A stretch of DNA of 64,000 nt from Desulfobacteraceae bacterium (GCA_016743945.1 JADGFI010000031.1:1-64000); one strand, 5' to 3'; shown: positions 8,605-18,079, numbered from the stretch's first letter. A program made the numbers and translations. The notes: generated from the sequence alone by a model not told the origin.

Positions 8605-9792
8605 TCAGATAACCTTTTTTACCTCAAGTTCCTTGATGGTTTTTTCATCCAACGCAAGTACTTGTCTTAATACCTCCTTTGTATGTTCTCCCAGGAGGGG
8701 AGAAGGTCCCTGAATCTTTGCAGGGGTATTTGAAAATTTAATCGGCAGTGCCGGCAACCTTGTTTTCCCGGCAACAGGATGTTCCACATCCACCAGCATC
8801 TGCCTTACTTTAATGTGATCACTCTCTGCAATCTGCCCGATATCATATATGGGGGAAGAGGGAACACTGTTCTTTTCAAGGGTTTCTAAAACCTGATCAA
8901 CCGTTAACGCCTTTGACCATGTGTGAATAATCTCTTTGAGATCCGCATCATTTTTCCCCCGTATGGTGTCGGTTAAAAACCGTTCATCCGTAAGGAGGGT
9001 CTTTTTTTCCATGGCAGTGCAAAGGCGTGAGAATCCGGTATTGTCAAAGGTAGAAATGGTAAAATAACCGTCCTTGGCCTCAAACACATCATAGGGATAA
9101 CTTGTGGGATGCCGCGAACCGATGCGGCCGGAAACTTCGCCATCATCTCCAAGATACTTGAACAAAGACATTTCAAGGAGGGAAAAAACCGAGTCAACCA
9201 TGGAAACATCAATGGCCTGTCCTTTTCCTGTTTTCTCCTTATTAAAAAGGGCCGTTACAATGGCAAAAGCCGTGTAAAGGGCTGTGGAGGTATCTCCTAT
9301 GGAAACCCCCACCCTTGTAGGGGGATCACCTGCACCCCCGTTCACACTCATGATCCCGCCCATGGCCTGTGCCACCATATCAAAAGCCGGAAGGTTTTTC
9401 AGGGGACTGTATTGCCCAAACCCGGATATGGATGCATAAATAATCTCAGGGTTGATCTTTTTAAGATCTTCATAGGCGAGACCGAGCTTCTCCATGACGC
9501 CGGGCCTAAAATTTTCAACGATTACGTCTGATTTTTCCACCAGGCTCTTTAAAATCTTAATGCCTTTTTCGTCTTTTAAATTCAGAGCAATCCCCTTCTT
9601 CCCCCGGTTCAAAGACATAAAATAAAGGCTCTCTCCATTTATCGCCGCCGACGGCTCCCTGGATCCATCGCCTCCCTTTGGGTGCTCCACTTTTATCACT
9701 TGGGCTCCCATATCAGCCAGCATTGCCGTACAAAACGGGCCGCTCAGCACCCGGGTCAAATCTAAAATTCTGACATTTTCCAATGCACTCAC
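8605..9792 (-). CDS. CaiB/BaiF family (class III) CoA-transferase
   Basis: The protein matches formyl-CoA transferase-like enzymes: RILDLTRVLSGPFCTAMLAD at the N-terminus, KVEHPKGGD, then DVIVENFRPGVMEKLGL. Class III enzymes move CoA between carboxylic acids through an Asp-bound intermediate. I chose the GTG at 9792 (395 residues), which has GGAG nine bases upstream. The frame is open to 9858, but that extension overlaps the preceding acyl-CoA dehydrogenase and adds a basic tail not typical of the family. With two acyl-CoA dehydrogenases just upstream it probably activates a carboxylic acid for oxidation; the substrate is unknown. Confidence 0.9.
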   Translation of the reverse strand: MSALENVRILDLTRVLSGPFCTAMLADMGAQVIKVEHPKGGDGSREPSAAINGESLYFMSLNRGKKGIALNLKDEKGIKILKSLVEKSDVIVENFRPGVMEKLGLAYEDLKKINPEIIYASISGFGQYSPLKNLPAFDMVAQAMGGIMSVNGGAGDPPTRVGVSIGDTSTALYTAFAIVTALFNKEKTGKGQAIDVSMVDSVFSLLEMSLFKYLGDDGEVSGRIGSRHPTSYPYDVFEAKDGYFTISTFDNTGFSRLCTAMEKKTLLTDERFLTDTIRGKNDADLKEIIHTWSKALTVDQVLETLEKNSVPSSPIYDIGQIAESDHIKVRQMLVDVEHPVAGKTRLPALPIKFSNTPAKIQGPSPLLGEHTKEVLRQVLALDEKTIKELEVKKVI

Positions 9793-9841
9793 AGCATCTA
9801 CTCCATTTTTTTTACGTTTAAACCGTCTTAAGGGTAAGCAA

Positions 9842-10978
9842 CTATTTAATATTACCAATCAGCTTCTGACTAATGATGTCGGTCTCAAATATTTTTCTGC
9901 CCATCAAGGTTCTGAGGCATTTAACATCCCTGAAAAAATGTTCAATGGGAAATTCGATCATATAGCCCACACCACCGTGGATCTGTAACGCCTCATCTGT
10001 AAGGAACTCGGCAACACTCTGGGCAGATAGTTTGACCGCGATAAGGTCATACAGATCAATACCGCCACTCTCATAGAGTCTGGCAGCATTATAAACCGCA
10101 GCCCTTCCCTCCTGGAGTCGGATATACATCTGGGCGATTTTCTGGCTGATTCCCTGGAAAAGTGCGATTTTTCGTCTGAATTGTTCCCTTTGTTTCGCAT
10201 ACCCCAGGGCCAGATCAAAAGCCCCCTGGGCAATCCCCAGAAACATGGCACTTATTTTGAGCAAATTGTTCTGCTGAAGTTCCAACACAGGATCGCTCCC
10301 TTTGGAATCTGCCAAAATAAGGTTGGCAACGGGAAGTTTCGCATCTTCAAAAGATACTTTGTGCCAGGCGAGCATGTCCAGCCCCAGCTTGTCCCAGGCA
10401 GCGTTCACATTAACGCACTGAATTTCCTTGGGAACAACCGCGATAATCCTTTTGTCGGTTGAAGCTTCATCTTCCGGATCGGCCACAAGGATGAAATAGT
10501 CGGCAATGCCGGCATTCATTACAAAGGAGGCCTCACCATTTAGAATAAGAGTTTCCCCCTCTTTTCTATAGCTGACAGGACTTTTTTCCTCGCCAAGCGC
10601 AGGACAGATCAAAGCGGATACGGCCTTTCCTTTCAGCACGGGAGAAACCCAGGTTTTCACCATCTTTTTATCCCCATACCGGGCGATGAGTTCAGCCCCC
10701 ATATCCACCGTGGACAAGGCGATCCCCATGGTAGAATCCCTCCGGCACAATTCCTCGATAACAAGGACATTGTCCATCATTTCGCAGGCCTGTCCCCCGG
10801 CAGTTTCCGGATATGTCAGGCCGATGAGGTCTAATTTGCAGGCATTTTTAAACATTTTCTTGGGAAAACACTTCTTTTCAATGAGATCCAGGATCTGATC
10901 GTCGTCAAATTCCCCCCTGGTAAAATCCCGTGTGGCTTTTTGTATATAATTTTGTTCTTCCGTTAAAAGGAATTTCAT
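9842..10978 (-). CDS. Acyl-CoA dehydrogenase, divergent active-site end
   Basis: This 378-residue flavoprotein of the acyl-CoA dehydrogenase fold has the N-terminal helical domain, a middle beta domain, and the C-terminal block ALQIHGGVGYMIEFPIEHFFRD. The usual YEGT segment that holds the catalytic Glu is not seen; the sequence there reads LMGRKIFETD. The base may therefore be elsewhere, as in isovaleryl-CoA dehydrogenase, or the protein may be a partner of the second dehydrogenase. It lies 26 bases downstream of that gene and ends 49 bases before the CoA-transferase start, forming a three-gene operon. Confidence 0.9.
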   Translation of the reverse strand: MKFLLTEEQNYIQKATRDFTRGEFDDDQILDLIEKKCFPKKMFKNACKLDLIGLTYPETAGGQACEMMDNVLVIEELCRRDSTMGIALSTVDMGAELIARYGDKKMVKTWVSPVLKGKAVSALICPALGEEKSPVSYRKEGETLILNGEASFVMNAGIADYFILVADPEDEASTDKRIIAVVPKEIQCVNVNAAWDKLGLDMLAWHKVSFEDAKLPVANLILADSKGSDPVLELQQNNLLKISAMFLGIAQGAFDLALGYAKQREQFRRKIALFQGISQKIAQMYIRLQEGRAAVYNAARLYESGGIDLYDLIAVKLSAQSVAEFLTDEALQIHGGVGYMIEFPIEHFFRDVKCLRTLMGRKIFETDIISQKLIGNIK

Positions 10979-11004
10979 GATCTATCCTCCAAAAATTTAG
11001 TTCT

Positions 11005-12162
11005 TTATGACGGGCGCTGTCCTTTTAATAATTTTCGTCCAATGATAATCCTGTGTATTTCCGCCGTACCCTCGAAAATCCTGAGGATTCTGGCATCCCG
11101 CAATATACGTTCCACCACATTCTGATAAAGGCATCCTTGCTGTCCGAAAACCTCCATGGCCTTTTCAACGACCCTGCCCACCATTTCCGATCCATAGAGC
11201 TTGCACATGGCCACTTCAAGCTGGGCATCTTCTTTTTTGTCCATCTTTTCAGCAGTTTTATACAGCATGGTTCTGGCCGCATAAAGCTCGGTGGCCATAT
11301 CGGCCAGAAGCCATTCAACAGACTGATATTTGGCCAGAGATTTTTTGTTAAATTCCTGGGACTGGGCAAATTCAACGGCCATGTCTAAAAGCCTTGTGGC
11401 CATGCCCACAGAGGTTGCCGCAACCCCCATACGTCCCTCGTCAACCGTTTTAAGCGCTACGGCAAGACCCCTTCCCTCTGTACCGATAAGATTTTGTACG
11501 GGCACCGGGGTATCTTTAAAAATCACTTCACTTTTATGGGATCCGTGCATCCCCATGGACTGGTGTACATTACCTATGGAAATACCGGGAAAGTCCTTTT
11601 CCACTATAAAAGCGGAAATCCCCCCCTTGGGGCCCAGTTCAGGATCTGTTACCGCAATCACAATAAAAACATCCGCAATGGGCGCATTGGTAATAAAATG
11701 TTTCATCCCGTTGAGGATATAAACATCCCCTTTTTTCTCTGCAGTGGTGGTGATGCTTGCCGCATCAGACCCTGCATTGGGCTCTGTGAGAGTGAACGCC
11801 GAGATCCATTCTCCGCTGGCAAGCCTGGGAAGATATTTTTGTTTTTGTTCTTGGCTCCCGTCCAATACGATGCTTCTGGATCCCAGCCCGTTGTTGAGGC
11901 TGATAATATCCATAAAGGCGAAATGGGTCTTGGCCAGTTCTTCCTCAACTGTACAAAATTCCATTTTTCCCATACCCTTACCGCCGTATTCCCTGGGGAT
12001 GGTCAGCCCGAAGTAACCGCGTTCTCGCATTTGCGCAAGGATATGCTCTGGAATCTGATTGTTTGTTTCAACTTCCTGCTCATAGGGTAACAATTCTTCC
12101 CTGGCGAACTGCCTGATCTCCATCCTGAGCTTTTCTAATTTTTCCAACTTTGAAAGATCCAT
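11005..12162 (-). CDS. Acyl-CoA dehydrogenase
   Basis: This is a standard FAD acyl-CoA dehydrogenase of 385 residues from the ATG at 12162, which has AAGGAGG seven bases upstream. The longer frame to 12276 has no comparable site. Signatures include FTLTEPNAGSDA (FAD/substrate binding, about residue 125), the QVFG-like MEVFGQQGCLYQN, and RIFEGTAEIHR with the expected catalytic Glu. It leads the operon with a second dehydrogenase and a class III CoA-transferase. Electrons would go to an electron-transfer flavoprotein not in this window. The chain-length preference cannot be read from the sequence. Confidence 0.93.
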   Translation of the reverse strand: MDLSKLEKLEKLRMEIRQFAREELLPYEQEVETNNQIPEHILAQMRERGYFGLTIPREYGGKGMGKMEFCTVEEELAKTHFAFMDIISLNNGLGSRSIVLDGSQEQKQKYLPRLASGEWISAFTLTEPNAGSDAASITTTAEKKGDVYILNGMKHFITNAPIADVFIVIAVTDPELGPKGGISAFIVEKDFPGISIGNVHQSMGMHGSHKSEVIFKDTPVPVQNLIGTEGRGLAVALKTVDEGRMGVAATSVGMATRLLDMAVEFAQSQEFNKKSLAKYQSVEWLLADMATELYAARTMLYKTAEKMDKKEDAQLEVAMCKLYGSEMVGRVVEKAMEVFGQQGCLYQNVVERILRDARILRIFEGTAEIHRIIIGRKLLKGQRPS

Positions 12163-12276
12163 ATATTGCCTCCTTAGATCATTTTTTATAAACGTTATGT
12201 CCCTGCATTTAAGCTGTGGACAAAGGGGACACATCGTTGACATGGGGTGGGAATGGCGTACTAAGCAAAAAAACAT

Positions 12277-12577
12277 GTCTAAAATGGTGAAAACCCATAT
12301 TGTGTCATTTCATACTTAATAAATTATATAAGCGCTTACATAAAGGCTTATAAAACCATATTAGTTTTTAGTCAAGTTCTTTTTTAGATTTTAATAAGAA
12401 TTGGATTAAGGCTTTGATTTTAAAACTTTTAACGGAAAAGCAATTGCTTTTCGTCAACAAAAAATATTGAAAGAGTGAAATCGACACTCCCCCACCGATT
12501 AGCCGGATTGTGATTGAAAATGTCACCAAGAATTTATTTTACTATCGATTGCCCTGAAGAGACATATAGGCCAAATA
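12277..12577. promoter_or_regulatory. Promoter region of the acyl-CoA dehydrogenase operon with inverted repeat
   Basis: This is a gene-free stretch of about 300 bases between comF and the dehydrogenase operon. At 12327-12352 there is a perfect 7-bp inverted repeat, TATAAGC and GCTTATA separated by 12 bases, of the size bound by TetR/FadR-type regulators. It lies about 165 bases upstream of the chosen dehydrogenase start. The rest is AT-rich with no clear gene; no strong terminator for comF was identified. Confidence 0.4.
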
Positions 12578-13432
12578 TCAGGCCCTGGCAAGGACCAGAA
12601 CATCCACCTTGTTTGCCCCGGCGTCTAACAAAAGTCTTGCAGCTTCCCCACAGGTGGCGCCCGTGGTATATACATCATCTACCAGCAATATATTTTTTCC
12701 TGGGATGAATTTCTTTTTTTTGATACAAAATGCGCCCTTAAGGTTTGCTTTTCGCTGTTGGATATCAAAACCGGTTTGGGGACGGGTGAATTTGACTCTC
12801 CTAAGCGCACCTGTGTCAATCTGCCAAGGAGGCGTTTTTCCACAAACCAATTTATAGTGTTTTTTAAAATTACGAATCAGGAAAAAAGACTGGTTAAAAC
12901 CCCGCTGTTTCATTTTCTTGCGATGCAAGGGAATGGGCAGAATCAAATCAATGGATGAACGATCAAAAAAACGATTAAAGGCATCAAACATATAGGTTTC
13001 AAACACACGGGCAAGAAAAAGTTTTGATTGATACTTAAACAAAGGGATGGCCTCTCGTATAATCCCCTGATATTGAAAGGCGGCTCTGACCTGGTTGACA
13101 GAAGGCGGGGTGATCAGGCAGGTCTCGCAAAGATGATTGTTACCATTTTCCCGGTCAGTGATCAAACCGGAAGTCAAATCTAAAATCGGGTCAGAAAGTT
13201 GGTCAAAAAGATGACCACACCTGGGACAAAAAGGCGGTCGAAACCCAAGGGGGTCGCAGGGGAGGCAAGTATCACAAAAACAAGCCGACAGGCTGTGGGG
13301 TATATTGACATCAATATAGGCCCTGCATTTCAGACATTGGCAGGGAAATACCAGGGCCTGAAATGCACAAGAAAGCCTCTTTACGGCTAAAAAAGAATAT
13401 GCTCTGCTACACTCCTTGAAAATCTGGAACAT
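12578..13432 (-). CDS. comF: ComF family phosphoribosyltransferase-like protein
   Basis: The N-terminal part is rich in zinc-type cysteine pairs (CQCLKC, CDTCLPC, CPRCGHLF, CETC), followed by a phosphoribosyltransferase domain with the PRPP loop ILLVDDVYTTGAT near the C-terminus. ComF proteins take part in DNA uptake in some species, but in most bacteria their role is unclear. Start at ATG 13432 with AGAGGTGAC upstream gives 284 residues. This overlaps the end of icd by 46 bases, so translation may be coupled. The frame is open further to 13540, but only inside icd. Confidence 0.87.
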   Translation of the reverse strand: MFQIFKECSRAYSFLAVKRLSCAFQALVFPCQCLKCRAYIDVNIPHSLSACFCDTCLPCDPLGFRPPFCPRCGHLFDQLSDPILDLTSGLITDRENGNNHLCETCLITPPSVNQVRAAFQYQGIIREAIPLFKYQSKLFLARVFETYMFDAFNRFFDRSSIDLILPIPLHRKKMKQRGFNQSFFLIRNFKKHYKLVCGKTPPWQIDTGALRRVKFTRPQTGFDIQQRKANLKGAFCIKKKKFIPGKNILLVDDVYTTGATCGEAARLLLDAGANKVDVLVLARA

Positions 13433-14652
13433 GTCACCTCTTCTCCCCCGGTGATTTGGGATGCCAAATCCGCTGTGACCCTGCCCGAGGCAAGCGCCTT
13501 TGTCACACCGGTTCGAATAATATCCCCCGCCCTTTTCCACCCCATGTGATCAAACATCATGGCACCGGACAGGATAAGGGAACAAGGATTTGCCATATCT
13601 TTTCCAGCAATATCCGGAGCCGTCCCATGGGTGGCTTCAAATACGGCACACTCATCACCGATATTAGCCCCGGGTGCAAGCCCTAATCCACCGACCTGGG
13701 CAGCCAGGGCATCGGAAATATAATCCCCGTTCAGGTTGGGACAGGCAATAATATCAAAATTTTCAGGCCGCAGCAAAACTTCAGCAAACACCATATCGGC
13801 AATCCTGTCCTTGATCACCACAATCCCGTCGGGCACAATTCCTTCATGGGTTTCAAACAAGGTTTCCTCGGTGATCACCCGGTCTCCAAAGGTTTCAAAG
13901 GCCGCTTCATATCCCCACTTTCGAAATCCCCCTTCAGTAAACTTCATGATGTTCCCCTTGTGCATCAGGGTCACACTCTTCCGATTATTTTCAAAGGCAT
14001 ATTCAAAGGCCCGGATCACAAGCCGCTTGGTTTTTTCCGGCGACATGGGCTTGATACCAATGGAACATGAGGCCGGCAGATCACAATTGAGTTCCGTTTT
14101 TAAAAGGCCCAATAATTTTATGGCCTCCCAGGATCCGGAGTCCCACTCAATACCGGCATAGAGATCTTCTGTGTTTTCCCTGAAGACCACCATATCCACC
14201 CGCTCGGGATGGGAAACCGGGCTTGGCACCGGCGAATAATACCGCACCGGACGGATGCAGGCATATAAATCCAGTTGTTGCCGGATTTTGACGTTCAGAC
14301 TCCGCATTCCCTTTCCAACCGGGGTCGCCAGAGGACCTTTAATAGCAACCCGATGGGCTCGTATGGCATTTAAGGTTTCAGCGGGCAAATATTGTCCTGT
14401 CCTTGCAAATCCTTTTTCACCGGCGAATAGCTCCAGCCATTCTATTTTTTTCTTGGATCCAAATGCGGCCTTTACAGCGGCATCCAATACAATTTTTGCT
14501 GCGGGCCAGATATCTTGTCCAATACCATCCCCTTCAATATAGGGAATGATGGGTCTGTCCGGTACGTTCAGTTGAAGGGTATCGTCCATTATTATGGTTT
14601 TTGGTGTTATGGATTCTGGTGGCATGACTTTTGGGGGTGTGGGAGCTGACAT
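13387..14652 (-). CDS. icd: NADP-dependent isocitrate dehydrogenase
   Basis: Icd oxidises isocitrate to 2-oxoglutarate with release of CO2 (TCA cycle). The 421-residue protein shows the Icd-type blocks YIEGDGIGQDIW near residue 38, the phosphorylation/substrate loop region LNVKIRQQLDLYACIRPVRY, FRENTEDLYAG, and TLMHKGNIMKFTEG. The N-terminus has a proline-rich extension of about 30 residues before the conserved start, so a shorter product starting at an internal Met is possible. It overlaps comF downstream and follows rlmB by 3 bases. Confidence 0.95.
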   Translation of the reverse strand: MSAPTPPKVMPPESITPKTIIMDDTLQLNVPDRPIIPYIEGDGIGQDIWPAAKIVLDAAVKAAFGSKKKIEWLELFAGEKGFARTGQYLPAETLNAIRAHRVAIKGPLATPVGKGMRSLNVKIRQQLDLYACIRPVRYYSPVPSPVSHPERVDMVVFRENTEDLYAGIEWDSGSWEAIKLLGLLKTELNCDLPASCSIGIKPMSPEKTKRLVIRAFEYAFENNRKSVTLMHKGNIMKFTEGGFRKWGYEAAFETFGDRVITEETLFETHEGIVPDGIVVIKDRIADMVFAEVLLRPENFDIIACPNLNGDYISDALAAQVGGLGLAPGANIGDECAVFEATHGTAPDIAGKDMANPCSLILSGAMMFDHMGWKRAGDIIRTGVTKALASGRVTADLASQITGGEEVTCSRFSRSVAEHILF

Positions 14653-14655
14653 TCT

Positions 14656-15423
14656 TTATTTTCCTTTGGAAATATGAATACTGCGCTGGCGCTTGGCCTC
14701 ATACATGGCAATACCGCCTGCCACCGAGGCATTCAATGAATTGATTTTACCTGAGATGGGAATGGACAACACAAAATCACACTCTTTTTTGACACCGGGG
14801 CGAATACCCTTGTGCTCCCCTCCAATAACAAGGACAATATTGCCGGTGAGATCGGATCCATATAAGTCGCTGGAGCCGTCGGCATCCAATCCGGAAATCC
14901 ATGCCCCATGTTCCTTTAAATCCCTTAAAATGGAAGCAGTATTGGTGATCATAAAGATATCTGCGTGTTCCATGGCACCGGCCGAACTTCTGGAAACCGT
15001 GGATGAGGGAGGACAGGATCTGTCCTTGGGGATCATGATATAGTCCACCTCGGCACAAAGGGCGGTTCTGATCAATGCTCCCAGGTTATGGGGATCTTCA
15101 ATGCTTTCAATCACCAAAATAGAATAAGGGGTTTCTCTCTTCGCAAGAAGGGGCAGTATCTGTGTGGCCTTTTTTGTGGGGAAAGAAGAGGCTTTTGCCA
15201 CAATCCCCTGGTGGGGGGCAAACTGGGTCAGCGCATCCAATTGCTTTGGGTCTGTATATTGAAGCTTAATGCCCCTTTTTTCAGCAAGTAAAATCACCTT
15301 GTCTGCCCTGCCGGCGGACCGTTTGCTGGAAATAAAAACAACTTCAAACTGTCGTTTTGCGGCACGCAATGCCTCGTACACGGAATGAAACCCAAATAGT
15401 ATCTCTGTTTTGTCTATCGTCAT
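14656..15423 (-). CDS. rlmB: 23S rRNA (guanosine-2'-O-)-methyltransferase RlmB
   Basis: This is a SPOUT-class RNA 2'-O-methyltransferase of 255 residues with an N-terminal substrate-binding domain (GFHSVYEALRA) and the trefoil-knot motifs ESIEDPHNLGALIRTA, VIGGEHKGIRP and SIPISGKINSLNASVAGGIA. The length and motifs fit RlmB, which methylates G2251 of 23S rRNA. Other TrmH-family members cannot be fully excluded. Its last codon position abuts gmk (overlap of one base), so the two are likely co-transcribed with icd. Confidence 0.92.
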   Translation of the reverse strand: MTIDKTEILFGFHSVYEALRAAKRQFEVVFISSKRSAGRADKVILLAEKRGIKLQYTDPKQLDALTQFAPHQGIVAKASSFPTKKATQILPLLAKRETPYSILVIESIEDPHNLGALIRTALCAEVDYIMIPKDRSCPPSSTVSRSSAGAMEHADIFMITNTASILRDLKEHGAWISGLDADGSSDLYGSDLTGNIVLVIGGEHKGIRPGVKKECDFVLSIPISGKINSLNASVAGGIAMYEAKRQRSIHISKGK

Positions 15424-15992
15424 TATAAGAACCTCATTTTAGTTTCAAAAATCGAACACAGATCATTGATGGCCTGATCAATATCATCATTGACAATTAC
15501 ATGGTCATAAGCCTCTTGTTGATCCATCTCCCATCGTGCATTTTCCATGCGGCGTGCGATGACAGTAGGGGAATCTGTGCCCCGGCTTTCAAGGCGTTGC
15601 AAAAGTACAGTGATGGAGGGGGGTAAAATAAAAATAGAAACAAGCCCCAGTTTGGAATTCATTATTTGTTTTGCTCCCTGGACATCAATATCCAAAAGAA
15701 GGTTCTCCCCGTTTTTCAATTTTTCCGATACAAACTCCCTGGAGGTTCCATAAAAATTCCCATGGACCTGTGCCCATTCAATCCAAAGATCCTGGGCTAT
15801 TCGGGCGTTAAACTCCTGCTCATCTATAAAAAAATAATCCCGCCCATGGATTTCCCCCTTCCGGGGCTTTCGCGTGGTATGGGAAATTGAATAGGCCAAT
15901 TGGGGAAATTGTTTTAACACCTGCCCGATCAACGTGGTTTTTCCGGCTCCTGAAGGAGCGGAAATCACAAATAGGTTTCCTTTTTTTTCCAT
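15423..15992 (-). CDS. gmk: Guanylate kinase
   Basis: Gmk phosphorylates GMP to GDP with ATP. The P-loop SAPSGAGKTTL lies at residues 10-20, and the GMP-binding segment TTRKPRKGEIHGRDYFF follows. At 189 residues it is near the normal length of about 200. The order yicC-remA-gmk is common in Gram-negative and Gram-positive genomes. It lies downstream of a remA homologue and ends at the rlmB start. Confidence 0.95.
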   Translation of the reverse strand: MEKKGNLFVISAPSGAGKTTLIGQVLKQFPQLAYSISHTTRKPRKGEIHGRDYFFIDEQEFNARIAQDLWIEWAQVHGNFYGTSREFVSEKLKNGENLLLDIDVQGAKQIMNSKLGLVSIFILPPSITVLLQRLESRGTDSPTVIARRMENARWEMDQQEAYDHVIVNDDIDQAINDLCSIFETKMRFL

Positions 15993-16058
15993 TTTACCTT
16001 TTCTTAATTTGGCTGACCATTTCTTAATTTATCCGACGCATCAATTTGTTTGATTGCT

Positions 16059-16352
16059 CTATTTGCCTGGCTCTTTGACTGGTTCTTTGGGTTTTTCTTC
16101 CCCATCCTTCATGAGGGCTTCAAAACGGGAAGCCACGGTTTCCGCCTGGATGGCAGACAATATCACATGGTTGCTGTCCGTGATAATAATCGCCCGTGTT
16201 TTTCTACCGTGGGTAATATCGATGAGACTGCGGGCCTCCTTTGCGTCATCCTTGACCCGTTTCATGGGAGATGAATTAGGGGATAAAATCGCCACCACCC
16301 GTTCGGCCACGACCGTATTCCCAAAACCGATATTTAAAAGGAGCTGTTCCAT
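16059..16352 (-). CDS. remA: RemA-like extracellular matrix regulatory protein (DUF370)
   Basis: This 97-residue protein starts with LLNIGFGNTVVAERVVAILS, the RemA/DUF370 signature, and continues with GRKTRAIIITDSNHVILSAI. In Bacillus, RemA is an oligomeric DNA-binding protein that activates matrix genes; in proteobacteria its role is little studied. The C-terminal 15 residues are a KPKEPVKEPGK-type charged tail beyond the usual domain. The location between yicC and gmk is the conserved neighbourhood for this family. Confidence 0.9.
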   Translation of the reverse strand: MEQLLLNIGFGNTVVAERVVAILSPNSSPMKRVKDDAKEARSLIDITHGRKTRAIIITDSNHVILSAIQAETVASRFEALMKDGEEKPKEPVKEPGK

Positions 16353-16417
16353 ATCATTTCCTTGTGCTGCTGTTGATGGTTATCAAAATCAAGATTTATA
16401 TAAAACTGTGGCCCCGG

Positions 16418-17317
16418 TTATTCAATATTTTGAACCTGTTCTCGAATTTTTTCCAGTTCTGACTTCAGGTCCACCACCATATGGGACAAAACCGCATTAC
16501 CCGCCTTTGATCCAATGGTATTAAACTCTCTGTTAAATTCCTGGATCAGAAAATTAAGTTTTCTTCCCTGGGAGTCTTTGGCATCCATGACTTCCCGAAA
16601 CAGGCTGATATGACTTGCAAGGCGCACGATTTCCTCGGACACATCACTTTTATCACTGAGAACCGCCACTTCCTGGGCCAGCCGGACCGGATCAATCCCT
16701 TCTGCATCCGTGGTCAGTTTGGCGATCCGTTCCATGAGTCTGTTTTTATAAATCCCGGGGATCTTGTCGGCCTCCTTGGTCAGAATTTCCATGCATCCTT
16801 GAATATGATCCATGCGGGAACTCAAATCCTGGAAAAGATTTTCTCCCTCCCGGCGCCGCATGAGATCCAGCTCCCTGGCGGCCATCTCAACGGCCTCCAA
16901 TACCACCTCCCCCAGCAGGTCTGTATCAATCTGCTTTTGGGCCGGTATGATAATATTTCTGGCCGTAAGAATATTGTCCAGGGAAATATCAGAACTTAGC
17001 GTCAGGGAATCCTTTACCCGGCTTAATGCCAAATAATATCCCCTTGCCTTTACCTCATCCACCTCAAAAAATTCTGAATCCTGGGAGTCATCGGTAAAAT
17101 TCAACCGGATTTCTATCCGTCCCCGGTCATGGGTTTTGGCAATCCGTTTTTTAATCTCTTCCTCAAAGGACTGACAGGCCTCGGGCAGGTGAATGGCAAA
17201 ATCCAAATGCCTCGAATTATAGGAACGAATGGTCACATCCGCTGTAATAGACGCATTGGTATCAATGCACGTCTTGGTATGGGATGCCTTTGCAAAGGCC
17301 GTCATGCTTTTTATCAT
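16418..17317 (-). CDS. yicC: YicC family endoribonuclease-like protein
   Basis: This 299-residue protein has the YicC N-terminal motif (MIKSMTAFAKA, then RSYNSRHLDF) and the C-terminal DUF1732 block (LIQEFNREFNTIGSKAGNA). E. coli YicC is an RNA endonuclease that can target small RNA RyhB; activity here is inferred from family membership. The start overlaps the end of the DUF4416 gene by 4 bases, which suggests translational coupling. Confidence 0.92.
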   Translation of the reverse strand: MIKSMTAFAKASHTKTCIDTNASITADVTIRSYNSRHLDFAIHLPEACQSFEEEIKKRIAKTHDRGRIEIRLNFTDDSQDSEFFEVDEVKARGYYLALSRVKDSLTLSSDISLDNILTARNIIIPAQKQIDTDLLGEVVLEAVEMAARELDLMRRREGENLFQDLSSRMDHIQGCMEILTKEADKIPGIYKNRLMERIAKLTTDAEGIDPVRLAQEVAVLSDKSDVSEEIVRLASHISLFREVMDAKDSQGRKLNFLIQEFNREFNTIGSKAGNAVLSHMVVDLKSELEKIREQVQNIE

Positions 17318-17850
17318 AAATTTTTCCTTTCCTTTAAATCCAGAAGATACTTGTTCCTGACCTTTTCAAGAAACCCGGTAACAGCTTGTGAAGCATAGTC
17401 CGGGTAGGTCCATTCCAGGGTTTTAAATCCCTTTTTGGTATACATCAGGGTCAGGTCTGCATAGATATTTTGGCCGATATAAATCCTGTGGGAATATTCT
17501 TTTCCCGTGGCAAGGACAAACCGTGAAGACAATAAATATCCCGGATCAATATTCACCTGCCGGTTGTCACCGTCCAAACATGTCTTTTCCAACAAATTAG
17601 TGGCAAGCTTAATGGATGCAAGTGACGCTTGCTCAATGAGGGGTTTAAAGGCAATCAGCCGTCTATACAGAGGCGCTCCCATTTCCTGATAATAATAGTC
17701 TGTAAAATCAAAATCAAGCCATTTTGAGATGATATCGCAGGGTCCTGCAATCGCTTCAAGCCGGTCAAAAATCTGATCAAATACCTGTCGTTCCTTCATA
17801 AAGACAGAGACTACCAATTTTGCCGGATCCGGTGATTTCGGGATGCTCAT
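17314..17850 (-). CDS. DUF4416 family protein
   Basis: This 178-residue cytosolic protein has the DUF4416 pattern: KLVVSVFMKERQVFDQI near the start, WLDFDFTDYYYQEMG in the first third, and NIDPGYLLSSRFVLATGK in the middle. No function is known for the family, which is found mainly in deltaproteobacteria and related anaerobes. It lies between a Trm112-like gene (2-base gap) and yicC (4-base overlap), so it is part of the same operon. Confidence 0.85.
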   Translation of the reverse strand: MSIPKSPDPAKLVVSVFMKERQVFDQIFDRLEAIAGPCDIISKWLDFDFTDYYYQEMGAPLYRRLIAFKPLIEQASLASIKLATNLLEKTCLDGDNRQVNIDPGYLLSSRFVLATGKEYSHRIYIGQNIYADLTLMYTKKGFKTLEWTYPDYASQAVTGFLEKVRNKYLLDLKERKNL

Positions 17851-17852
17851 CT

Positions 17853-18020
17853 TTAGACAGGCTTTGCTTCTTCAATGAGCATAATGGGAATATCATCTCG
17901 AATTTCATAGCACAAGGAACAGGCATTACAAACAAGTCCGTCTTGTTTTTGGGTTAAAACAACCTCTCCCTTGCATTTGGGACAGACCAGTATCTCCAAT
18001 AATTCTTTAGAAACCGCCAT
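17853..18020 (-). CDS. Trm112 family zinc protein
   Basis: This 55-residue protein has two zinc cysteine pairs (CPKCKG and CNACSLC) and the Trm112-like core LLEILVCPKC and IRDDIPIMLIEEA. Bacterial members resemble YcaR and often lie beside kdsB/lpxK or msbA. Eukaryotic Trm112 activates methyltransferases; the role in bacteria is not established. The ATG at 18020 has AAAAGGAGA at normal distance, better than the ATG eight codons upstream. It follows msbA by about 60 bases. Confidence 0.88.
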   Translation of the reverse strand: MAVSKELLEILVCPKCKGEVVLTQKQDGLVCNACSLCYEIRDDIPIMLIEEAKPV

Positions 18021-18079
18021 GGTGTTTCTCCTTTTAGGATTCATTTCCTAGGTGTTCGGTTTTAAGTTTCAGGTTTTTA

